Of a stretch of 64,000 nt of DNA, positions 23,601 through 35,898 are shown in pieces. The notes beneath the pieces are model-generated. The model did no database searches, was not told the origin of the DNA, and saw only the letters and a program-made list of their open reading frames with translations. The stretch comes from Toxoplasma gondii ME49. Lineage: Eukaryota; Apicomplexa; Conoidasida; Eucoccidiorida; Sarcocystidae. The stretch spans positions 434,001-498,000 of the forward strand of contig NC_031469.1 in assembly GCF_000006565.2 (NCBI RefSeq), in the 5' to 3' direction. Position 1 is the first letter of the stretch, and every line of letters begins with the position of its first letter. A program made the translations under genes and the position numbers.

Positions 23601-26600
23601 TTGTGATATGCCGCCGACGTTTTGTTTTCATCTCGGCTGCTGAGACTGTATGCGCGTGCTCGTTTTTCCTCTCTTCTGTTTCTGTCTCTCGCGCTTCTTG
23701 TGTGTGCATTCCCCGTTGTCTTCTTTCGGCACAACGGCCTCTTTGTGAATCCTCAATCCTTGGCTTCCAAGACGGTGTGGTAGCAGAGAAGTGGGTGCCT
23801 TTTTTCAGATTCACTGTAGATGCAATCGGGATCGCGTATGCAGCAGGCGTGAATGAGAGACTGGGGCTGAGAGAAAAAGACGAGAACCACAGAGGCTACA
23901 CACTCCGGCGAATGATACATTTAGTGGGGGTACTTATTCAGTATAGGATCAGAGCATAGATGGGATTCCAGGGACCGCATTCCGCTTTGTGCAACCTTCA
24001 GCTCCCGCGGGATTTTAGATACAACGGGGAGAAGTGGTTTCACTCTGCTTCTCTCTGTTTCATTTTTGGGTCGTTTGCTTTCGCTGTGATCGCGAGCGAC
24101 AACCGCGATCCACGGATTACGCCTAGTCAATGTACCCGATGTAGAATAACTCGACCTGTCGTAGCCTGTCGACCTCGAATACGTTTTCAGCTGTCTCAAG
24201 GGGTCCAGGGCTCGCTTCTTTGCTGTTGCTGCATGCAGCCATCGATGCAAAGACGGGACGCCACATTGAAAACTACCAGGAGCTTTTGTGCGCACGGCTT
24301 CTCCTCTCGGAGTTGCTGTTTGCCCTCATGTTGCTCGAAGAAGGCGGCAACTTTGTTTGCAAGATCTTCGACACTTTCACGCATTTCACGGTGAGTCTGG
24401 CCTTCTTTGGCTTCCCAACAGAGTCACGAAGCTGGGCTCGGGGCTCGACACAAGCGTCCCAAACGCTCCGCGTCTGCAATTCTACTGTATCGATTCTGGG
24501 TGTTCTGTTCGTTCAGCTTCCACCCGGTGTATTATCTTGAATATGCCGTGGTACCCGGATGCTCGGTTGCCTCGCATTACTGCTGATTATGTGGCTTTTC
24601 TGCTTCAAACTGAAATAGAGATGACAAGGCGTTGCTGTCGCATTGTCAGCTAAAAGTTCAGAATTTTTCGTTTTGGGAAGAGCCCCCACACATATCTTCA
24701 CTTTTTCTGAGGAGTCGTGCATGCGCTGAGACTTCTGCTTGCGTTAAGAGTTCACGCGGCACCGCCGGCGTGTCTGACCTCTACTTTGCTGAAGTAACAG
24801 CGTTGTCCTTTCTCTGTTTCTGCTTCGCATTTGCGTGTGTCTGCTTTCTCTGCTTGCTTCTTTCTGTGTATCTCTCCCCGTCTTCGGTTGTGCCTTTCTC
24901 TCAGCTTAGGGCGGGTGTCCAAGGCGTTTCTTTTTTCTGAGTCCGGTCGTTGTTTCTCATTTTTCTGGGTGTCGCGTCGCGCAGGCCAGCTTGGTGTACA
25001 TCGTCGGGCGCCTCTTTGAGGACTGCGCCATCCTAAAGCCGATCCGCAGTCGAGCGGCCAACAGCGAAAGGTACTGTGTTTTCTCCGTTCTTCTTCCTCA
25101 TAGAGAACGAAGCGTTCTCCGTGCGAGAGTCCGAGAGCCGCTGGCCAATGGAACTTTTTCGCAGACAGCACGGCGGGGGTTGCGTCACAAGGACATGGGC
25201 TTATGCACCCGAGAATATCGCTCTAAGTCGACTCTCGTTTCCACCAAGTGGGGACATATAGCTGGGAACTCGTCGTCCTGCGAGGAGTTTCCCGTTGTCA
25301 CGCGCGTGAAACGCAGAGCTGCACTGTTCTCGGCAACATCCGCGCCGTGCGAACACAGCGGCGTCTCGAAGGCGGTGCCGAGTTTGCTCTCTCGGTGGAA
25401 ACAGCGGTGGTTTCAATGCGAGACCGTGCGTGTCGTTTGCTACAGATATCTGGTGGGCCTGCGACTCAAGGATCGCTCGTCGGTGGAGTTTCAACGGCTG
25501 TTCGATGTCGTCCGGAGTGTGCATGGGATGTGGGAAAGAGAAGGCGAAAGCGGTGACAAACTGACAGAAGACGAGTCGCCGGAGGCCCTTCTCCCTGTCG
25601 AGTTCGTGACGTCAGGTAAGTAACTCGCTCGAGTCCACAGAGAGATGTTTAAAATGCAACTGGGGTGTAGGCGACTCCGTTTGCGGTGGAAAACAGAAGC
25701 TCTGCGATCAACCACACGTTGAGAACAAACGCTTTCTCGTTGTTAGACGGTGGGGTTCTCTTTCTCCGTCGAGCATTCGTGTGTCTTCTCTGTCTGGCCG
25801 GTCGGCCTCTGTGGGTTCGAGCGTGATGAGAGTGGAACCTGTATTACTTTCATGTTGAGTGTTTATTTACCGTAAAGTGCATTCTTGCAAAAACCGTTTT
25901 TGGTCGTATACGGTCAAACACCCCAATCCAGCGACTGCAGGTAAACAGTCCAAGCAACTGTTGGTCAACTGCACAGGGATCCGCATCTCTTTCAGCGTTT
26001 AATAGTAATTTTGTTTATGATCATTTAGAGGGTGCATTTTAGCTGTTTCAAAGCACGAATCGAGGCGAAATGAGAATTCACGACGCAATGATTTAATCAA
26101 GCAATCCAATAGTTCCTTTGATGTCATTTTCACTTTTTTCACTGTCGAGAGATGGGACGGGCTTCTCGATGTCGATGTGGATATCCTTGGTTCTGGTGTT
26201 CTTCATTTCATTTTCCTTGCGTATTCATACACCGCGAAAACGCTCTCTCATTACAGATGTATCGGTACGTTGTACAGCTTTGAGTAAATTCAAAGAGGTA
26301 CACTGTGTAAGCGAGGTCTCTGTTCCCCGAATCGAAGTTATGTTGTGCTACCAGCGCACTTCCATGACGACAAGTTCCGCAGATAGGGTTCCAGTTGAAC
26401 ACAAAGATCATTAGGGGACCATTTGTAGGCTTTGCTATACGTGTTTTACGCATCTGCTATACTTGCATTTGAGTGAGTCTAGCGACTCCGCAGATGTTGA
26501 TTCTGCGCTTGAACTTCCCCCTTCCATTCACTTTTAGCTTTGTGAGGAAAGCCGGCAGATGTCGGAATCGAGTTTTTTCGATCTCTCTCCGTTTTCATCG

Positions 26601-29600
26601 CTGCAATGGCTCTGGAAAAAGGACCTCGAAAAGGAGACAGACGCGTCTGTGCTTCGGTATTTGTCTCTTGGTGTTTTGAAGAGTTAAAGATGCATGGAAG
26701 ACATGGTTCATCAAAAGCTTTGTTCAGAATAGAACTGCGAGGGAATGCGCGGTATAGCCATACCTGCAGGGTTTCTAGAACGATTTAGATGTTCATGAAA
26801 GCCATGCAAAACCATTATGGTGAAACGACTCAAAAGCAGGAGAGAATGCCTTCACTCGTCGCTGAGACCTGGAACGTTTTTGTCTACCGGATGTGCAAGG
26901 TCGAAGTCTCTAATTTTTCAACTCTTCAATGAATAACGTTGATTCGATCTTTAGCTCATCTTACACGTACTCTTGTATCAATTTTCTCAAACGGACCTTT
27001 CACCTGCAGCTGTGGGGAACGTAACAAGCCTCTAGGCAAGGACCGTAGGAGACTGCGGTGTCGTCAACGGGACATGATCCGCCTGTTAGCAAGTATCAGG
27101 CAGTGGTCGCTTGTCCTCGTCTGTGGTTTGTGCATCAGACGAAGTCTTCGTCAAGAGCCTGAGACACGCATGCCGCTTCCTGTGCAAGAAGCAGAGCTTG
27201 GCCCTCGATCTCATTTATCGCAAGGTGAGAGACTGTGGAGACACTGGAGACAGACGGTCCCCACCGTTATGTTGTCCAGGCGAGTTGTTTTTTCTGAGGC
27301 GTATGCATGTTTGCGCTGTACGGGCATCTCCCAGCCTAACGCGCGACGATCTCTGTGGTCGGCAACGCGAGAGTCAATCACAGGTGTGTTCGAGAGGCAG
27401 TCTTTCTTTAGGAGGCATGACGGTCAACCTCATTCTTGGAGATAAATCGACGGTGTCGCCGTTTCGCCTCCCGTTTTGTCTCGTTTTCTATCAAGGGAAA
27501 AGTCTCCCCTTTCCTTGGAACCAGGACCGTTTCCGTCTTGTCTTGTTTCGAGGTTTTCATGGTGCGGCGAGGCGTGCTGTTCTTTTCTCTGCATGATTTC
27601 CGAGGTATGCAGTGACTTCGGACGTGCGGTGGATATGTGCATGTGCAGATTGCATCCAACCTTTCTCGAGACATACAGAATATAATTCGAAGACAATATC
27701 CAACGACCGTGAAGATACTATTTCAGTCGTTTCCCTCGTCTTTTTTGTACCTGGTTTAGCTTCAAAGAGACAGCTTGTCTTGCAGATGCAGCTCATCCAA
27801 ACCGTGTTTCCTTTCGCCTCCATGCGTTCTTGCGACTCCCAAAGCATCTACTTTCAGCTTACGTTTCCACCTATGCGTTTTTGTTATACATTATAAAAGA
27901 GCGATTGAGTACATATCAAAAAGGGAAAGTATCTTGCTTTTCGATTTCTAGAAAAAAACGACCACTTCCGATGGTTCGCTACGTCGGTCTCTGACCTCCG
28001 TGGTCACTGGCTGCCTCCGGGTATATATTCGGTACACCGAATTCTCCATGTTTGTACGCGTTTGTTGTCTGTTTTCCGTTCGTTTTCCGCGCAGTATGTA
28101 TGCCTGAAAGCGTCCCCTCAGTTCTCCGCAGTCCTCAAATCGAACGCCGACTGGGGGTTCCGCGTCCCGCGTTTACTCAGCTCTCCGCGAGTGACTTGTC
28201 GGCCTTCTCCTGGGGGCCCCATGAGGCGGTCTGGGCCTGGCCTGCGAGGCTCGCGAGTCTCTCAAAGTGGCAACCTGTTCGTCTCTTCGGCGCATGCAGC
28301 GAGTCGTTCCCGGGGCGGCGCAGCGGCCTTGCAGACGGTGCAACACCAGAGTGGTGGTGGGGGCGTTGGTGCGGCTCCGGCGTCGGTCTTGGCGGGGACC
28401 GGCGGGGGCTTTTCCGCGTCTTCAGAGGGCTCTGAAGCTGCTCCATGGGTCGGCAAAAACGTAAGAGACTCTCGGTGGACTAACCAGCAGCGAGGGATGC
28501 CTTACGGGATTTCGAGGGCAGAAAGACGTCGAGGAAGTGGAGAGACCTTTGAGAGCTGGGAGGTTGTGGAAGCCTCAGGGGACGCGGCGCCAGCTGCGCG
28601 TCGGGTGGCGTTCGATGAGGGGACGACGGCTCAAGCGTCTTTGCGGTGTGGAGCCTCGTTGTCGGGAACTTACGCCAGGGAAGAGACAGACAGAGACTCG
28701 CGATCGGGGACAGAGATAGAGGCGACGGACGCCGTTTGCAAGTATGCCGACGGGGCGTCGGTTTCCAGCTGCGGCGCACATCACCGAGTAAGGCCCGACA
28801 AAGGAAATAACAGAAGCGGATCGACTCACGGTGGGAGGTGTGAGGGCGCGGTAGAGGGACGCGGAGGTGAGGCGTTCAAGAAGACGGCAGAAGAGATGTA
28901 CGCAGAACGCATGCAGCAGCTGCAAAGGCACCACGAACAGAGATTGCAATACCAAGTGTCGGCGGAGTCCTCAGGACGAGGTGGGGGCCATTACGGGCCG
29001 AGCGCCACTCAGAGGGAGAAGCGTGATCTCCCGTCGTTCAGCAGTCAAGGACAGCAAGAGCGTGGTTTCGCGGAATTCCAGCGCAACTCGGAGGCAAATC
29101 TAATGTCACCGTACACAAAACGAGAGTGTCTCGAGCAGACCCCGGTCACTCTGGCAACACGGCGAGACCTGAGCGACAGCAGGGAAGCGGAGGACGACGA
29201 CAAAACGGGGAAGCGCTTCAGTCTGCCGCAGCGGTTCGTTGGCCAAGCGCCTGCCTCTGGAGTCCCCTTGGGCGCGTTGCATGTGGGGGGCTCGCGTGGC
29301 TTCCCGACTTTGCGTGAAGAAAGCGCGGGCGGGCTGCGCGAAGCGGTTTTCGTTGAGTCGGAGAACAACGTCGTGTTTGCCTCACCTTTACCGTCGGGAG
29401 CATCTTCTGTCCCGTCGGAGTTCTCCGCACCGCCAGTCGGGACCCCCGAGCTGCTTGCTCACCGCCAGAACATGCGATTGCTGGCCTCTTATGCGAATCA
29501 TCCTTCTACTTCCGGGGCCTCTTCTTCCCCTTCAGACCACTCCCCGCAGAACCTCTCCGCGACGCTGCTCGCCGCGTTGGCTCCTCTCACCAACAATTTA

Positions 29601-30698
29601 CGTGCGCCTCAAATTCCTGTGGGTACTCGCTCACCAGCACTTGCCGGGGGCACATGTGTCTCACAAGACAAGACCGAACAGATGTGTAGTTCTTCGGCGG
29701 TACAAAGTACCCCAGCGCCCATGACGGTGGCGCGCGGCCGTCGACCGAGTTTAGCTCTGATGAAAGAGAGGTACACACCTGAGGGTATCGTTGGCAGGGA
29801 ATCAGGAAAGCAGAGTTTTGCCCAGGCGCATGCGTCACCGCCATTTTATTCTCCGACAGGTGTGGAAGCTTCAGGACCTCTTCTCGCGTTCCAGGATCTG
29901 TCCTCTACACATTTGTCGCGTTTCCCGCCGTCGACTTTCGGGTCGGCAGCGCATCCTCGAGGTGTGTGTACAGCGTATTTGGCCAGTGCAGCGCAGCAGC
30001 TGTCTTCGCAGCCAGCTTTCGGGGATAGTCGGGAAACGCCGCCCGGAACCTTGTGCAGTTCGGATCCTTCAGCAGCGGTTAGGGCCGTGGAGACGGTGTC
30101 TCGTCTCGCGCAGTTAAGCAGAAAAGCGCTTGCTGAGCTGGTGACCAGAGACGACATGCAGCAGTGGATTAAGGCGCTTCGCTTACTTCAGGAGAAGTCC
30201 CAGGAACAGCGGCAACAGGGGCTTGCAGAGGGCGTGCAGCCGTCACTTCCAGGTTCGACGGTTACTGCTTGTCGTCGATCGTCTCAGTCAGAAGCGAAAG
30301 AAGGAGCGCAAGAGGTGGCGAGCACATGCACCGCAGCGGGGGATCACGAGGGCGGGCAGAACTTTGGAGAAAACTGGATGGAAGGTTGCTGGGGATCGAA
30401 TCGGAGGGAGCAAGGGGGCGGTGAACCTGTGCAAACTGGCGAGAGAGGCGGGGAACGGAGAGTTGTCCAGGGAGAACGGCACGACTTCCTCGGTGGGGAG
30501 AATTTCACTTCAGGAGGAAACGGACGCGAGACTCGCCGCGGGACGGAAGGCTCTCGTGGTCAAGCAGGCGCGCGAGGGGCAGGCGCGAAACGCGGCGGGA
30601 ATCGACACACCGGCAAAGGAAAGGGAAAGGGGAGACGAGGAGGTTTGTGGGACATGATGGATGACGATATCATGGATATAAATACGTGGACTATGTGA
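17683..30698 (+). CDS. mRNA cap-1 2'-O-ribose methyltransferase (CMTR1/FtsJ type), giant form
   Basis: Transfers methyl from SAM to the 2'-O of the first transcribed nucleotide of capped mRNA. Exons in phase: 17683-19222, 19982-21319, 21771-22448, 24239-24390, 24985-25070, 25446-25615, 27139-27224, 27952-28031 and 28095-30698. A weakly supported exon (27786-27876, poor donor) is needed to keep phase. About 2270 residues result, far longer than the human enzyme (835). CMTR1 landmarks appear in order: HLNRAGDKIEEI with the first catalytic Lys (about 540), SAM loop VDICGGPGAWSLFLL (about 806), GFGMTL, DGTGNVY, VVADGGF with the catalytic Asp (about 1178), NFVCKIFDTF with the second Lys (about 1223), and KPIRSRAANSERY with the Glu (about 1264). 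The K-D-K-E tetrad is complete. Long low-complexity inserts interrupt the Rossmann fold, flanked by roughly 500 N-terminal and 860 C-terminal residues. No G-patch, WW or guanylyltransferase-like domain is visible. The catalytic core is secure; the exons after 25615 are less so. Confidence 0.85.
19572..19595. repeat. (TA)n microsatellite in methyltransferase intron 1
   Basis: About twelve uninterrupted TA dinucleotides lie in the 759-base first intron of the cap methyltransferase gene. The tract is likely to vary in length between isolates. Confidence 0.9.
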
Positions 30699-33545
30699 GG
30701 ACAGCAGGGATAGAAGAGGGTGCCACTGCATGCGTGTGCCCTGGAGAATCCCGCGCATGTCGACGATTTGGGTGACCGGAGAAGTGGAAAACTTTCCATC
30801 TAGGTTGCCAAGAGGGATGCGAACTCACGGATGCACGATTCGGAGATGTGTGTGTGTGTTGTTGACTCTTCAAACGGCGGAGGTCGTCAGGCGCCTCGGT
30901 TGTGTTTACGGGCTGCAAACGTCTTCTGTCTTTGCAGAAGAAATATACGGGGAGTTTTCTGAACTTTCCCTGTCCAGCCTCGGTTGAAACACACAGGATA
31001 CGGGGCGCATAGCTTTTGCCCGTATTCAAGAAACGGTGAAGGCGTACCCTTTGAGACGAATCATCGCGAGGAAACTGTCTTTTCGGGGACCGGTGGACGA
31101 CGAACTGAGTTGCGTTTTGCGGTTAATTCCAGTGGAGTTCCAGAACGTCAAACAAGCCGGTCCATACGCTCGGAAAGAACAAAGAATTAACCAGCGGGAG
31201 AGGCGTTCTGGTAAAAGGTGCCGAGGACAGAAATCGTGCCGGCGCGGTACGCACTACCGAACGTATTTCCGTGTTCCCTGGGAGTGGTTGTTCGTGGGCA
31301 TCATTGTCTAAGAAGGCACAAATTGTTCGTAGCTTTCCGTCGCCAAAAAGCGGTACTCTCAACGCCAGAAACTGTCCAAATGACAGCCAGGAGATCTACG
31401 TCAGCAGTGAGGTAGTTTCACGGCAACTACGAGTAATTTGGATGATATTATGTCACTCTTATCGGTAATTCTATGCGGGTACAAGTCGAGAAAACCTACG
31501 GTTGCAGGTCGTTTAGGGAGGCAAGACTCCGTCGCGATTTTGACCTGACTCGAGTCTGACCTCAGTGTGTCCTTTTTTCCTTTCCCTGGCTAGTCGTTTC
31601 CGGGTTCGTATCTGCAACGAGAAGATGTCATGGAAACATTTTTATTTTTCTTCAAGGGCTGTTCATCTTATGTAATTCCACAGCTTCGAGGGAGCCGCGT
31701 TTAGGTCCAAAAAGTCGTTGTGTCGCCGAGTAAAATGTGACGTGAGGACGTAAAGGGGTAGGCCCTGCTGAATTCCCAAGGTTGTGGGTTGTGTGTTACG
31801 TGTGCTTGTCCGTGTTTGGTGCGTTTTTGATACGGCCCCTGAAAACCCAATTCATGCCTCGATTGCATTGTTCGGGCTGGTGTGAACGGGCCGCGATTCC
31901 GAAGAAAGCAAGCGCAAGTCTGTGAGGAAAAAAACAGGAGATAGAGGGTTGCACCGCAGTGAGGAGAGTTAATCGGCTTGCTGCAATGCACATACAAGTT
32001 TGCACGTGTCTTTTGCGAACGGATTCGAGTACTAGGTGTACGTGCTTAGACGGAGCTAGTGTGAATTCGTAAACCGTATTCGGCTTCTTCACCAGAAACA
32101 GAAAAAGGAGATGTGCGCTGCATTCTTGGAGGGTGAGTGTGCACTCTATGTGATTTCACGATTGCACGAAAACACCGTTTTCACATTTCTGCAACCCCTA
32201 AACGTCTCGTTGCGTTACCTGCAGTGCAACTAGCAGCGCGTTTGTAGGCCTCTCACACGATACAGTCGTTCTGAGCACGAAAAAACCGAGGGCTTCGCGT
32301 ATTTCCCTCACCTCCGCGAGACACCGCACCAGGGGTGAACGGCTCGTCAACGTCGCATAGTTGTTTACGTCCGACATATTCTTGATGTCAACGGACTGCA
32401 TGAATGTCCTGTTCCAGTATGTTTGAACGAAAGTGTCGCACGGCTTGGCTTACGGAAACGGGGTCCAGCAAAAGATTCCGGTTGCACACGTTATCTACAC
32501 AAGACCTGTAGCATACGCCACCACAGAGACTTCCCTACAACTCCCGTAATGAGTGATGCGGTCCACGGGATGCGATAAATAGTGCTGCGTGGTCGAGGCT
32601 GTTCGCAAGGTTCAGCGAAAGGCGGGGAAGTGGGAAGAGAGTCAATCGTCTCTGGTTCTGCACAGGCACAATGCGAGCCGTAGTGTGGACCTGTTCTTCC
32701 GTACTTCATCAAAGTGACATAGCTGTCTCAATGTGACAAATTCTGACTACCTTGTTTATGAGAATTCGTGATATCGACAGGTTGTCTCGTGTGAGATTCC
32801 TGTAAATGGCTAATAAAAGAGGGTGTGACAACATCAGTCACAAACACGGCGACTCTACCGCGTCGCATCCGGTGAGATGTCGCTGTTGGCCTACTGCCTC
32901 AAAGCAAATCACTTCTGCGATCCGACGTACGTAAACGAAGGAAGGAGAAATTCACAGCGTTGCGCATGTTGGTAGCCTGATACTTTGGGGACGCTCGACG
33001 GCGGTTTCCACCTCCAGTGAGCGTTCGACCGTTGAAGATAACGCACTCCCGTCGAGGCATCAACTGAAAGGAAGACGGCAACATATTCGCGACGAATTCG
33101 GTGCATGCCTTCTAACTGGTTGTGTCTCTCCTCCCGTTCGTTAATACACTATGCTTGCCTCGGCCGAATGTTCTCAATCCCCCGCGGCCGCAGAACTGTT
33201 TCAAAATAGAGAGACGAGACTAGAGCTGCGCGTCTCTTTTTGAGGCCGACCCGGTGTCATTTTTTTACAAGGGGATTATGAAGTCGTGATTACAGCCTTT
33301 TTTTGACAAAGAGCTAAGGTCGCTGCTATGGTAATAAGAACGAAAACCGTGTAAAGTGACCGGCGTTTCATCCTCCCTCTTGCGCTGACACAAAGTGACG
33401 CGGTGATCCAGCTTGATTGAGTGACCTCTTCTTATTGTGCCTCTCTTTCAATTCATGCAAAAGCGTTCCCACGTCTGTACAGCCGTATCTGCATTCTGTT
33501 TTTGTGTCCCAGCCTGCTTCAAGCCAGTCAGTTGTGTAACGGTAA
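30699..33545. other. Intergenic stretch, 3' flank of methyltransferase and 5' flank of phosphatase
   Basis: Only short frames are present on both strands, without motifs. The first part is presumably the 3' untranslated region of the methyltransferase transcript and the last part the promoter and leader of the phosphatase. I see no repeat or RNA gene here. Confidence 0.4.
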
Positions 33546-35898
33546 ATGGAGGTGGCCGTTTCTTCCTCGGGACCTTCTTCCCTCCGCCCTGTCTCGGTCT
33601 ACCACGGTGGAGCAAGCGGGTCTGAGGATAAGAAACTGTGGATCTGGCTACCGTACATTTCTGCATTATCGCGCAACGGCTTCGGCACCTCGAATAATTC
33701 GCAGTTGGCATCCCGCGGCTCTCTGCGCCCCTCCGTGGCGTCAATGCAGAGTGCTTCTTCTGCCGTTGGAGGTTCACTACCAGGAGTATCTTCGTCGGTG
33801 AACACATCCGCGGATGAGACGTGGGAAACAGTACGCAATATGGTTGTTGGAAGGCCAGTGACTCTTCAGTCCGCGGAGCGAATCCGAGCAGGGTCAGCAC
33901 CCGCTAGCAGTCTCATGCCGAAGTGTCCCACAGACATCTATCCTCCGGGTTTGGTACCCACTCTGACGAAAGGTAGCCTTTTTGTGGGGTCCCTGAAGCA
34001 CGCACTCGACGAGAACCTTCTCCTAAAATTCAACGTGAAACTCGTTGTTACAGTTGCGTGGCCATACGGAAGTTGGCCGCTTCAACAGCGCGTGCTCTAT
34101 TCTCGTCTTGGGATCAGCCACATCAACCACCCTCTCTTGGATTCTCCGTCCCAGGTGAGCTCAGCACACAGAAGTCGGTAACGTTGTGACCGTGGCGGAC
34201 GGAGGCACACGCGACAGGGTGGAAACGGTGCGTTTGGTTAGACTTCACTTTTAGGAGGTAAAACCGCTTGACGTGGGCTCGCTAGCGGCTCGAGACAAAT
34301 TTTGCACATGGACTCATGCAAACGGACTTCCCTGTGAAATGAGACAGTGAACCGAGGATTGTAATGCGTTCTTTCAAGCCCAACTTGCTCGTGAATAACG
34401 TCTTCAGTGTTAGTCTGGCAAGGATGTTGTACCGAATGAGATTGTGAACTCACGCTTGCTGGGATTGGGTTCGCTGCGTTTTTGTTAGGAGCTCGACTTT
34501 TCCCGCCTCTCATTGGCACGTATTCACTCATACCTCGCCAGGTAAGTGGGCATCGACTGTATACCGCAATTCCTTGTTGGGTTTTCTTCTGTTCATTCAT
34601 GGCCCAAATTTCAGGTTTCCGTCACGAAGTTGATAGGTTTTTCCCCTCATCAGAGCAGATGTGTACCTCCGGTTTCACCTGCAGGAACTACGATAAGCAG
34701 TTGCTTACTGGTGGACACAGGGAAATTGAATATGGACTCTGCCAGTGATGGTGTTAATCCTTTTCTATTAATCGTTCCCGCGGTCAATTTATAACATTCC
34801 CCGCATACGTTGTAGCACTTCTGCGTAAGACAGAACCACTACTGGCTCGTCTTCCGTGTCATGCCCGTGAAATCGTCGTTGTACTGTCGCATAGGAGTTG
34901 CTTTTTCTTTATCGAGTGACTAGACGCGATTCATCTGTGAGGCGTGGCATTTTAGCGAGTGATGTTGCACTTTTACACACATGCATGCAACTCACCCTTT
35001 TTAACCAAATGTGTGTATATGCGCGGGCACACGCATATGATGGCATTAGTACGTTGTGTGTATTAAAACGGGTTGTGAGTTATTGACGCGGCCCCCAACT
35101 GGGATGTGAAGGTGAAATTTTCGAGTGCGGCAAGCATTTTGAATGTGTTGCTCTTGTTTTTGCGCCGACTGCATCTCTTGCAGGGGAGTGACAGTGTTAG
35201 TTCACTGTGAAAAGGGCATCTCTCGGTCTGTCTCCCTCTGTGCGGTGAGCGAAGATCTGTTACAGCTTCCAAATCAACACCGTTCGAAGCCTTCTGCTCT
35301 TCTTATGTGTAATAACTATCTACGTTAAGCTTTTTGCACTGCGAATAACTTGTATGCCTTGCCTGAAGAATACACTTGTTAAGGCAGAAAAGCAGGTAAT
35401 CTGGTCAGCAGTGGCACATGACGACAGCATATGCTGGACTCGGGTTCTTCCTTTCAATTGGAGAGGCACAGATGTGAGAACATACTGGCACATTGATGTG
35501 ATTCGAGTACGTGTGGCTTTGTAGTGTCCTCAGAGTCCAGTTTGATCGAATAGGCATTCAAAACCTCGGAACACAGCTGGTGGACTTCCAATGTGACAAC
35601 GCGTTTGAATAATTTCTTTTCGACGTATGGCCTGTTGTATGGCAACAAATGGATTTCATGCGTGCGATTTTCATGGCAGGCATATCTCATCGTTTATCAT
35701 GGGCACACAACCATGTCTGCGTTGGAGGCAATTCGTAAATATCGCCCCATTGCGCGGCCGAATCCCGGGTTTTTTGTGCAACTCCAACGACTAGAAAGCA
35801 ATCATCACACGGTGACAGCGTCTTTTCAAAACAGCTCTAACTCGCCATCAAGGCGCTCCCCTTCGAGAGTCGGTACGGAATTATCTAGTGGACGCTGA
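33546..35898 (+). CDS. Dual-specificity protein phosphatase
   Basis: Four exons fit in phase: 33546-34154, 34489-34541, 35184-35244 and 35680-35898, giving 313 residues. The first 135 or so residues are Ser-rich without a domain. The phosphatase domain starts near TKGSLFVGSLKHALDENLLL. The probable general-acid Asp lies in HPLLDSPSQ (Asp199). After a 17-residue helix comes the active site VHCEKGISRS with nucleophile Cys229 and Arg235, the CX5R signature of cysteine phosphatases. The domain closes with AYLIVYHGHTTMSALEAIR and RPIARPNPGFFVQLQRLE, the usual end of the DSP fold. Such enzymes dephosphorylate phospho-Tyr, phospho-Ser or phospho-Thr and sometimes lipids or RNA; the substrate here is unknown. 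The domain is compact, with no KIM docking motif seen. The 3' end is uncertain: a donor-like site just before the stop could lead to another exon near 36340-36466, where a short acidic frame ends. Confidence 0.82.

Noticed and set aside
26494..26640. Possible methyltransferase exon reading LCEESRQMSESSFFDL and WLWKKDLEKETD
   Set aside because: It needs an in-frame TAG at 26535 or a phase mismatch at the TTTTAG acceptor. Joining 25615 directly to 27139 keeps phase and better fits the CMTR1 pattern.
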